NCBI GenBank assembly: GCA_030039105.1 | Contig: JASHQO010000315.1 | Location: 1-6,162, forward strand | Direction: 5' to 3' | DNA from: Xanthobacteraceae bacterium | GTDB taxonomy: Bacteria > Pseudomonadota > Alphaproteobacteria > Rhizobiales > Xanthobacteraceae | DNA: 6,162 nt | The notes under the pieces: model-generated | What the model was told of the DNA's origin: nothing | What the model saw: only the letters and a program-made list of their open reading frames with translations | Databases searched by the model: none | Program-made: the position numbers and the translations under genes | Shown: positions 1 to 5,214 of the stretch, one piece after another | Position numbering within the stretch: the stretch's first letter is position 1 | Layout of the letters: each line of letters starts with the position of its first letter

Positions 1-169
1 GGGGATCGACGCCGAGCATTTACACCCCTACTCGACCGCCGCAGACGCCGCCGGCGACCGAGCCAAGTATGACGCAGCGATGATCGATACTCCAGCGGCA
101 AAACCGCGGCATGACCGCAGCGCGCCACCGCGCCGCGCCAAACAGGCAAATGGATTTTCGCAGTCGCGA
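1..169. other. Left edge, no safe gene; possible 3' end of a plus-strand gene
   Basis: No complete gene can be supported here. On the plus strand, one frame entering from the left edge ends at a TGA at 81-83 and reads as a Pro/Thr-rich tail (ending ...TEPSMTQR). That would suit the disordered C-terminus of an upstream gene convergent with the small minus-strand gene at 170-544. A second frame ends at 70-72 and is Arg-rich. A third stays open to about 475, antisense to the small gene, and is probably a high-GC shadow. About 80 bases are too few to choose between them, so the coding status is unresolved. Confidence 0.25.
100..120 (-). terminator. Possible intrinsic terminator of the small minus-strand gene
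   Basis: Read on the minus strand, CTGCGG (120-115), loop TCATG and CCGCGG (109-104) form a six-pair stem that includes one T-G pair. It is followed at once by TTTT (103-100). It lies about 50 nt past the TGA of the 170-544 gene, in the correct orientation. The T-run is short and is followed by GCC, and an alternative hairpin (95-98 with 104-107) competes for the same bases, so this is only a candidate. Confidence 0.35.
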
Positions 170-544
170 TCAGTGCTCGATTTCGAGCTGGCTTTCCTTG
201 GCAACGCGCTCAAACGCCTCGCCGGGATTCTTGATGCGATACTGGTAGTCGTCGCCATCCGACGGCAGCAGGCGGACCACCTGATAGCTGCCGCTCGCGC
301 CGGGCCGGCTGATCGGGCTCGACGTATAGAACACGGTCTGGCCAACGCTAAATTTGTGCGTCCGGAACGTCGGGGCGCGCGCCACGACTTGCGCGACGGG
401 CACCGGAGTGATGTTGACGATCCCTGGAGCCTCCGGCTTATGCACCGACTGGCGTGCGGGAGCCTTCCGCGCTGACGCTTTGCGCGTCGCGGGACGCTGG
501 CTCGCTTTCGCGGCCCGCACCTTTTTGACTGAACGTTTATTCAT
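170..544 (-). CDS. Small two-part protein: basic Lys/Arg/Ala tail plus compact C-terminal domain, function unknown
   Basis: This gene encodes 124 residues ending at a TGA (172-170). Residues 1-32 are strongly basic and Ala/Ser-rich (KKVRAAKASQRPATRK and similar), like a histone-H1-type or nucleic-acid-binding tail. A Pro/Val-rich linker covers about 36-58. Residues about 61-122 form a compact part with FSVGQTVFYTS, GSYQVVRLLP, DDYQYRIKN and ERVAKESQL. From memory, short alphaproteobacterial hypothetical proteins carry the same motif order, and its pattern of short beta strands suggests an SH3/KOW-like barrel; no function is known to me. I chose ATG 544 because the tail begins there. In-frame TTG at 580 would add 12 Cys/aromatic-rich residues with no Shine-Dalgarno. 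No clear Shine-Dalgarno sits at normal distance from ATG 544 either (see 551-580). There is no signal peptide or membrane segment. It lies alone downstream of holC across an AT-rich gap. Confidence 0.75.
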   Translation of the reverse strand: MNKRSVKKVRAAKASQRPATRKASARKAPARQSVHKPEAPGIVNITPVPVAQVVARAPTFRTHKFSVGQTVFYTSSPISRPGASGSYQVVRLLPSDGDDYQYRIKNPGEAFERVAKESQLEIEH

Positions 545-550
545 GGAACA

Positions 551-580
551 ACTATAGCATCCAAAATACCTCCAGAGCAA
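551..580 (-). promoter_or_regulatory. Candidate promoter abutting the small gene's start (possible leaderless mRNA)
   Basis: On the minus strand, TATAGT (556-551) matches five of six bases of a sigma-70 -10 box. It ends six nt before the A of ATG 544, so transcription could begin at the start codon itself. The best -35 partner is TTGCTC (580-575, spacer 18), which matches only the TTG. The same stretch holds GGAGG (573-569), which sits 24 nt from ATG 544 but 8 nt from an out-of-frame ATG (560) followed by CTA TAG. This is inference from spacing alone. Confidence 0.3.
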
Positions 581-659
581 AAGATATCGCGTGCAGCAAT
601 GCGCTTTGGGAAGGTCACTTAAGCAATATCATTAACAACAAAAAAGATACTACATTTCA

Positions 660-671
660 ATCGTATACGAT
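660..671. repeat. Perfect 12-bp palindrome ATCGTATACGAT
   Basis: ATCGTATACGAT is its own reverse complement over all 12 positions; flanking bases 659 (A) and 672 (G) end the symmetry. With no spacer it is a poor RNA hairpin but a reasonable shape for a site bound by a dimeric protein. It lies about 115 bp upstream of the small minus-strand gene and 34 bp past the holC stop. No regulator can be named. Confidence 0.5.
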
Positions 672-699
672 GGATTCTTTGAGCTCATTCTAGATCCAT
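670..699. repeat. Inverted repeat ATGGAT...ATCCAT just past the holC stop
   Basis: ATGGAT (670-675) and ATCCAT (694-699) are exact reverse complements. Two further pairs are possible after a one-base bulge, and the loop contains the palindrome GAGCTC (681-686). It begins five bases beyond the holC stop on the minus strand and could be a weak 3' hairpin that protects or ends the pepA-holC transcript. The stem is AT-rich and no T-run follows directly, so a terminator role is weakly supported. It shares two bases with the palindrome at 660-671. Confidence 0.3.
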
Positions 700-704
700 A
701 AATA

Positions 705-1157
705 TCAGCTTTGGCGCTGCCAACGACCGCTCTCATCGGCCTGCCAATAGGTGACCTCAAAGCCTGCAGATTTGGCCTCGCCCCAGCGCGCGCGAGCAGT
801 TTCGACGGCCTCGGGATCTTCGCCGTCGAACAGCAAGACGAGACGCTGATAAGCGGCGGCATCCTTGGGCAAGCCGGCGCCTTCGACCAGGAAACGCACG
901 CCGGCGCCGTTCGGATTGTCTTCGTTGACCGTGAGCACGATGGGATGCTCGGCGGCTTCGCTGTCGCGCCAGGTGCCGTGCGGCAGAAAGGCGTCGTCGC
1001 GCCAGGTCCACAAATGGGCGTCGAGCCCGTCGACGCGCTCGTCGGAAGCGGCCTGCACCACGACGCGCCAGCCGCGCTCCAGCGAACGCTGCAACAGCGC
1101 GGGCAGCACCTGTTCCAGCGTCTGACCCTTGAGGTGATAGAACAGCACTTCGGTCAT
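705..1157 (-). CDS. holC: DNA polymerase III subunit chi
   Basis: The product is 150 residues, the usual size for alphaproteobacterial HolC. Chi is an accessory subunit of the replicative polymerase clamp loader; in E. coli it binds the C-terminal tail of single-stranded-DNA-binding protein and pairs with psi, which is not generally recognised outside gammaproteobacteria. Family features visible are the N-terminus MTEVLFYHL, the QTLEQVLPALLQRSLERGW helix, an HLWTWRDDAFLPHG segment (about 48-61), PIVLT with N78, N81 and N83 (72-83), and the C-terminal EVTYWQADESGRW (about 134-146). ATG 1157 is chosen because the family N-terminus starts exactly there. It follows the pepA stop by 11 nt and lacks a strong Shine-Dalgarno (the nearest GAGGAG, 1189-1184, is inside pepA and too far), so translation is probably coupled to pepA. 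Expected to be cytoplasmic. Confidence 0.93.
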   Translation of the reverse strand: MTEVLFYHLKGQTLEQVLPALLQRSLERGWRVVVQAASDERVDGLDAHLWTWRDDAFLPHGTWRDSEAAEHPIVLTVNEDNPNGAGVRFLVEGAGLPKDAAAYQRLVLLFDGEDPEAVETARARWGEAKSAGFEVTYWQADESGRWQRQS

Positions 1158-1168
1158 GGCGCCGGCGT

Positions 1169-2662
1169 TCACCGCTCGTAATACTCCTCGACCAGGCGAT
1201 CGAGCAGCCGCACGCCCCAGCCGGAGCTCCAGCTCTTGTTGATGTCGGTCTGCGGCGAGCCAAGCGCGGTGCCGGCGATGTCGAGATGCACCCATGGCGT
1301 CTTGTCGACGAAACGCTGCAGCAATTGCGCCGCGGTGATCGCACCGCCCCAGCGGCCGCCGGTATTTTTCATGTCGGCGAATTTGGAATCGATCATCTTG
1401 TCGTATTCCGGCCCGAGCGGCATGCGCCAGACCCGTTCGCCGGTCGCCTCGCCGGCCTTGACCAGGCGCTCGACCAGCTTGTCGTCGTTGGCGAACATGC
1501 CGGCATATTCCTGGCCGAGCGCTACGATGATGGCGCCGGTCAGGGTAGCAAGGTTGATCAGGAAGCGCGGCTTGAAGCGCTTGTTGACGTAGTGCAGCAC
1601 GTCGGCGAGCACCAGGCGGCCTTCGGCATCGGTATTGATGATTTCGATGGTCTGCCCCGACATGGTCTTGACGATGTCGCCGGGCCGCTGCGCCTTGCCG
1701 TCGGGCATGTTTTCGACCAGACCGATGGCGCCGACAGCGTTGACCTTGGCGTTGCGGGCGGCAAGCGCATGCATGAGCCCGGCGACGCAGGCGGCGCCGG
1801 CCATGTCGCCCTTCATGTCCTCCATGCCGGCTGCCGGCTTGATGGAAATGCCGCCAGTGTCGAAGCACACGCCCTTGCCGATGAAGGCCAATGGCGCGGC
1901 GCCGCGCTTGCCGCCATTCCAGCGCATCACGACGAGCCTGGAATCGTGCATCGAGCCCTGACCGACGCCAAGCAGCGCGCCCATGCCAAGTTTTTTCATC
2001 GCGGCGACGTCGAGCACCTCGACATTGACGCCGAGCTTGGTCAACGCCCCGGCGCGGCGCGCGAATTCAGCCGGATAGAGCACATTAGCCGGCTCATTAA
2101 TGAGATCGCGCGCCAAGACGACGCCATCGGCGACGGCTGCGGCCACGGCCCAGGCCTTCTCCGCAGCAGCCGGATTGCTGCAGGCAAAATCGACCTCGAC
2201 CTTCTTTGGCCGGTCGTCGTCTTTCTTGCGCTTGGTCTTATAGCGGTCGAAGCTATAGGCGCGCAGGCGCGCGCCGAGCACGAGATCGGCAACCTGATCG
2301 CCCTTGAGCGCGCCCGAGGCGAATTCGGCAACGATCGTCGCCTCGGCGGCAACCGCCGGCACCTTGCCGATGGCAAGGCCGCCGAGCTTGACCAGGTCCT
2401 TGCGTTTGAGGTCGCTGTCCTTGCCGGTGCCGATCACGACCAGCCGGGGCGCCTTTAGTCCCGACGGGGCCACGATATCGAGCACCGAGCCGTTCTTGCC
2501 GGTGAAGCGCTCGGCGGCCGACGCGCGGCGCACCAGGTCGCCGGTCGAAGCCAGCATGCGCTGGGTCGCGGGGCCGAATTTTGTGTTTTCCCCGCAGAAC
2601 ACAATGAGAACGCCGCGCCAGCGAGTGAAGGTCGTAAAGCCAAGCTTGGGGGCGTCCGTCAT
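1169..2662 (-). CDS. pepA: Leucyl aminopeptidase (M17 family)
   Basis: This 497-residue protein is a full-length M17 cytosolic aminopeptidase, which removes N-terminal residues (often Leu) from peptides using two divalent metals in a hexamer. The variable N-terminal domain covers about 1-160 and the catalytic domain about 175-497. All expected active-site residues are present with the same spacing as in bovine lens enzyme: metal ligands K263, D268, D286, D345 and E347, and catalytic K275 and R349. The family signature NTDAEGRL is at 343-350. A Lys/Asp-rich stretch (143-154) marks the domain junction. ATG 2662 has a strong Shine-Dalgarno AGGAAGGA (2677-2670) seven nt upstream. It is first in a minus-strand pair with holC and divergent from lptF, an order shared with E. 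coli. In E. coli PepA also binds DNA (Xer recombination, carAB control); whether this one does cannot be judged here. Confidence 0.97.
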   Translation of the reverse strand: MTDAPKLGFTTFTRWRGVLIVFCGENTKFGPATQRMLASTGDLVRRASAAERFTGKNGSVLDIVAPSGLKAPRLVVIGTGKDSDLKRKDLVKLGGLAIGKVPAVAAEATIVAEFASGALKGDQVADLVLGARLRAYSFDRYKTKRKKDDDRPKKVEVDFACSNPAAAEKAWAVAAAVADGVVLARDLINEPANVLYPAEFARRAGALTKLGVNVEVLDVAAMKKLGMGALLGVGQGSMHDSRLVVMRWNGGKRGAAPLAFIGKGVCFDTGGISIKPAAGMEDMKGDMAGAACVAGLMHALAARNAKVNAVGAIGLVENMPDGKAQRPGDIVKTMSGQTIEIINTDAEGRLVLADVLHYVNKRFKPRFLINLATLTGAIIVALGQEYAGMFANDDKLVERLVKAGEATGERVWRMPLGPEYDKMIDSKFADMKNTGGRWGGAITAAQLLQRFVDKTPWVHLDIAGTALGSPQTDINKSWSSGWGVRLLDRLVEEYYER

Positions 2663-2669
2663 GATTCGG

Positions 2670-2677
2670 TCCTTCCT
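2670..2677 (-). promoter_or_regulatory. Ribosome binding site of pepA
   Basis: AGGAAGGA on the minus strand, seven nt before ATG 2662, is a strong Shine-Dalgarno and fixes the pepA start. It is the best ribosome binding site on the minus strand of this window; holC and the small gene have none comparable. Confidence 0.8.
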
Positions 2678-2760
2678 GACCCGCTAGATTCGATCCGCCA
2701 TATGACCCGGGCGCCGGCCTCCTGCAAAGGGTGCTCGAAATGATGGCGCCGCGGCGGATT

Positions 2761-2776
2761 GGCGGTCCCAACCGCC
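2761..2776. repeat. GC-rich hairpin GGCGGT-CCCA-ACCGCC
   Basis: A perfect 6-bp stem closes a four-base loop. It lies about 100 nt upstream of the pepA start and about 190 nt upstream of the lptF start. No T-run follows on either strand, so it is not a typical terminator. It may be a structure in the pepA 5' leader if the pepA transcript starts upstream of it. Confidence 0.35.
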
Positions 2777-2820
2777 CGGATTAACCGCTTGTTGTTCATG
2801 TCCAGGCCGGTTCCTGTGCA

Positions 2821-2844
2821 TGCCCAATAGGTCTGCCTTGGGCA
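2821..2844. repeat. Operator-like inverted repeat TGCCCAA-N10-TTGGGCA
   Basis: TGCCCAA (2821-2827) and TTGGGCA (2838-2844) are exact 7-bp reverse complements separated by 10 bases. Arm centres lie 17 bp apart, roughly one and a half helix turns. The site is inside the divergent control region, 120 bp upstream of lptF and 158 bp upstream of pepA. It could be a binding site for a dimeric regulator or an RNA hairpin; no regulator can be named from sequence. Confidence 0.4.
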
Positions 2845-2963
2845 AGCCATTTTGTGAAGGCATGAAAGGACTTGCATTGGGGAGATCAGCTCGCGTCGTG
2901 GGGCGGGCGCTAAGGGGGCCGAGGCGGTCAGAGGGCGGGCCGTCAGCGGGGATGTTGGGTCGG

Positions 2964-4112
2964 ATGGGGTCGATCGGCCGCTACGTATTTCGCACCACCA
3001 TGGTTGCGTTCCTGATCACGCTCGTCAGCTTGACGGTGGTGATCTGGTTCACGCAAGCGATGCGCGATTTCGACCTGATCACGAGTCAGCGGCAGACGCT
3101 ATTCGTGTTCATGGGCATCACCGGCATGATCATTCCGCTCCTGGTGATGATCCTGGCGCCGATCGCGCTGGTCATGGCGGTCGCCCACGTCCTCAGCAAA
3201 CTCGGCTCTGACTCCGAAATCATCGTGATGAACGCCGCCGGCATGTCGCCATGGCTGTTGCTGCGCCCGTTCATGGCAACGGCACTGGTGGTCTCCGTCC
3301 TAGTCGCCGGCATCGCCGCCTATGTCTCGCCGGTGAGCTTGCGCAAATTGCGCGATTGGGGCGCGCAGGTGCGCGCCGACATCCTCACCAACATCGTGCA
3401 GCCCGGCCGCTTCACCACGGTCGGCGGCAATCTCACCTTCCATATCGCCGACCGTCGGCCGAACGGCCTCCTGGTCGGCATCTTCGTCGACGACGCCCGC
3501 GATCCGAAGGAGCACTCGACCTATCTGGCCGAGCAGGGCGAGATCGTGAAAAACGAAAACGGCTCGTTCCTCGGCATGGAAGGCGGCAGCATTCAGCGAG
3601 TCGCCGCCGGTGAACGCGATCCGCGCATCATCACCTTCGACCGCTACGCGTTCGACCTGTCGAAATTCACCTCCGGCCCGCAGAACTCGAACTATACGGT
3701 GCGCGAAAAGTACATCTGGGAGCTGTTGTGGCCGCGGGCCGACGACGCACTCTACATCGCGCAGCCCGACCAGTACCGCTCCGAGCTTTACGACCGGCTG
3801 GCGACGCCGCTCTATCCGATCACGTTCATCATCATGGCGTTCACCTTCCTCGGGCCGCCGCAGACGACACGGCAAAGCCGGACGTTGGCACTGCTCGGCA
3901 TGGTCGGCGTAATCGCGCTGCTGCGTCTCACCGGCTTCGTCAGCACCATCGTCGGCGTCCATGTGCCGGCCGTTCTCGCCGTGCAATTCATCGCGCTGAT
4001 CGGCACCGCGATCGCCGGCCTGTGGCAAATTTCGCGCGGTCAGGCGATCGAGCCATCCACCATCGTGGTGCGTGTCGCCACCGCGGTCGCCGACCGCGTC
4101 GCGCGCAATTGA
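2964..4112 (+). CDS. lptF: LPS export ABC transporter permease LptF
   Basis: LptF (382 residues, YjgP/YjgQ family) is one of two inner-membrane permease subunits of LptB2FG, which extracts lipopolysaccharide from the inner membrane and passes it to the periplasmic bridge. The expected plan is visible: TM1 about 12-32, TM2 53-77, TM3 98-120, a periplasmic beta-jellyroll about 130-265, then TM4 282-298, TM5 306-325 and TM6 333-354. Between TM2 and TM3, SDSEIIVMNAAGMS (82-95) matches the cytoplasmic coupling helix that contacts the ATPase LptB; E85 corresponds to the conserved helix Glu (E84 in E. coli). I chose ATG 2964 because the family motif IGRYVFR starts just after it. ATG 2952 (four residues longer) is the main alternative, and 2820 or GTG 2898 are less likely. 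Ribosome binding is weak for all of them. First gene of the lptF-lptG-lptD run. No lptB gene is present in the window. Confidence 0.95.
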   Translation: MGSIGRYVFRTTMVAFLITLVSLTVVIWFTQAMRDFDLITSQRQTLFVFMGITGMIIPLLVMILAPIALVMAVAHVLSKLGSDSEIIVMNAAGMSPWLLLRPFMATALVVSVLVAGIAAYVSPVSLRKLRDWGAQVRADILTNIVQPGRFTTVGGNLTFHIADRRPNGLLVGIFVDDARDPKEHSTYLAEQGEIVKNENGSFLGMEGGSIQRVAAGERDPRIITFDRYAFDLSKFTSGPQNSNYTVREKYIWELLWPRADDALYIAQPDQYRSELYDRLATPLYPITFIIMAFTFLGPPQTTRQSRTLALLGMVGVIALLRLTGFVSTIVGVHVPAVLAVQFIALIGTAIAGLWQISRGQAIEPSTIVVRVATAVADRVARN

Positions 4113-4116
4113 GGAG
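4111..4116 (+). promoter_or_regulatory. lptG ribosome binding site overlapping the lptF stop
   Basis: GAGGAG at 4111-4116 shares its first two bases with the lptF TGA (4110-4112) and lies six nt before the lptG ATG (4123). This supports 4123 as the start and suggests translational coupling, in keeping with the equal amounts of LptF and LptG needed in the complex. Confidence 0.8.
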
Positions 4117-4122
4117 CGGCCG

Positions 4123-5214
4123 ATGGTCTCCGGAACGCTCGCGCGCTATTTCGGCAAACGGTTCATCTCTTCCGTCGTCGGCTCGTTCATCGGCGTGATC
4201 GTGCTCGGCGCGATGATCGACTACGTCGAGTTGATGCGCCGCGGCGCCGACTGGCCCAACGCCACACCCTGGCTGCTGGCCCAGATTTCGATGTACCGCG
4301 TGCCGGCGCTGACCGAGCGCATCATGCCGTTTTCCGTGCTGGTCGGCACCATGTCGTGCTACCTCAACCTGTCGCGCCGGCTGGAGTTGGTGATCGCACG
4401 CGCCGCGGGCGTATCGGCCTGGCAATTCGTGATGCCGGCGGTGCTGGGCGCGGTGCTGTTCGGCGCCGTCGCCACCACGATCTACAACCCGATCTCGGCC
4501 ACCTTGCAGGAACGCTCCAAACGCCTGGAATCCGAAGTAGTCGGCGAGGTGCCTTCGGCCCTGCAGGAGAGCACCAGCGGCTTCTGGGTGCGCCAGAAGA
4601 GCGCCGACGGCGCCGCCATCATCAATGCCAAGACCAGCCAGCAGCAGGGCGCGACGCTCGGCACCGTCAGCGTCTACACCTTCGATGCCGAGGGTCACTT
4701 CGAACAGCGCATCGAAGCGCGCAGCGCGGCGCTCAAGGACGGCTACTGGCAACTCGACGATGTGCGCATCTACGAGGCCGGCAAGCCGCTCCTCATCGAG
4801 GACAGCCACCGGCTGAAAACCAACCTGACGCTGGAGCAGGTGCGCGAAAGTTTTGCCACGCCGGAGACGGTGCCGTTCTGGCAATTGCCGAGCTACATCA
4901 CGATGGCCGATCGCGCCGGGCTGCGGGCGGCCGGCTACCGGCTGCAATACGATCAGTTGCTGGCGCGTCCGTTCCAGCTCGCCGCCATGGTGCTGCTCGC
5001 CTGTTCGGTGAGTCTGCGCTTCTTCCGCTTCGGCGGCGTGCAGAAGATGGTGCTCAGCGGCGTGTCGGCGGGATTCCTGCTGTTCGTGCTGCAGAAGATC
5101 ACTGAAGACATGAGCAAGTCGGAATTGCTGTCGCCGATCGCCGCGGCGTGGACGCCGGTGCTGGTCGGCGGCCTGACCGGATTCGTCGCGTTGTTGTTCC
5201 AGGAGGACGGATAG
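4123..5214 (+). CDS. lptG: LPS export ABC transporter permease LptG
   Basis: LptG (363 residues, close to the 360 of E. coli) is the second permease of LptB2FG and forms the LPS-binding cavity with LptF. TM1 spans about 12-33, TM2 about 62-82, TM3 101-120, a periplasmic jellyroll about 125-265, and TM4-TM6 about 281-300, 306-326 and 342-359. The coupling-helix motif RRLELVIARAAGVS (85-98) places E88 where E. coli LptG also has E88. At the periplasmic end of TM1, MIDYVELMRR (31-40) aligns with E. coli IIKFVDQLKK, giving R39 and R40 for K40 and K41 but D33 for K34. The jellyroll contains WQLDDVRIYE (209-218) and TNLTLEQV (233-240), both typical of the family. ATG 4123 is fixed by the GAGGAG site and the N-terminus LARYFGKRF. 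It begins 10 nt after lptF and shares one base with lptD. Confidence 0.96.
   Translation: MVSGTLARYFGKRFISSVVGSFIGVIVLGAMIDYVELMRRGADWPNATPWLLAQISMYRVPALTERIMPFSVLVGTMSCYLNLSRRLELVIARAAGVSAWQFVMPAVLGAVLFGAVATTIYNPISATLQERSKRLESEVVGEVPSALQESTSGFWVRQKSADGAAIINAKTSQQQGATLGTVSVYTFDAEGHFEQRIEARSAALKDGYWQLDDVRIYEAGKPLLIEDSHRLKTNLTLEQVRESFATPETVPFWQLPSYITMADRAGLRAAGYRLQYDQLLARPFQLAAMVLLACSVSLRFFRFGGVQKMVLSGVSAGFLLFVLQKITEDMSKSELLSPIAAAWTPVLVGGLTGFVALLFQEDG
5201..5206 (+). promoter_or_regulatory. lptD ribosome binding site inside the end of lptG
   Basis: AGGAGG, a perfect Shine-Dalgarno core, lies within the last codons of lptG and seven nt before GTG 5214. It decides the start of lptD, which uses GTG and would otherwise be easy to miss, and shows that lptG and lptD are translated together. 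Confidence 0.85.

Larger units (their letters stand above)
545..704. other. AT-rich intergenic island between holC and the small gene
   Basis: Counting gives 59 G+C in 160 bases (about 37%), far below the flanking genes. The stretch separates the holC stop from the start of the small minus-strand gene, so it must hold any holC terminator and the promoter of the small gene. It contains two inverted repeats at its holC-proximal end and a T6 run on the minus strand (A6 on the plus strand, about 640-645). No GC-rich hairpin sits directly before that run, so a classic intrinsic terminator for holC is not evident. No coding sequence is seen. Confidence 0.6.
2663..2963. promoter_or_regulatory. Divergent pepA / lptF control region
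   Basis: About 300 bp between the pepA and lptF starts must contain two divergent promoters. I see no convincing sigma-70 -35/-10 pair for either direction. Visible are the pepA Shine-Dalgarno (2670-2677), a GC-rich hairpin (2761-2776) and an operator-like inverted repeat (2821-2844). The lptF frame stays open back to ATG 2820, which would add 48 residues. That extension is Arg/Gly-rich and lies before the point where LptF proteins normally start, so I treat it as leader and not protein. Confidence 0.5.

Noticed and set aside
80..475. Plus-strand frame opposite the small minus-strand gene
   Set aside because: It lacks a ribosome binding site and a recognisable domain, while the minus strand over the same bases encodes blocks resembling a known hypothetical family.
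637..705. T-rich stretch on the minus strand after holC as an intrinsic terminator
   Set aside because: The T6 run is not directly preceded by a stable GC-rich hairpin; the nearby palindrome has only a four-pair stem and lies over ten bases away.
705..1868. Minus-strand frame that would join holC to a long N-terminal extension through pepA
   Set aside because: The extension is an out-of-frame reading of pepA with Arg/His-rich, low-complexity sequence; HolC begins naturally at ATG 1157 with the family N-terminus.
1286..2458. Plus-strand open frame of about 390 codons antisense to pepA
   Set aside because: PepA has every active-site residue and a strong ribosome binding site; the opposite frame has no motif and no ribosome binding site that I can see, so it is a shadow.
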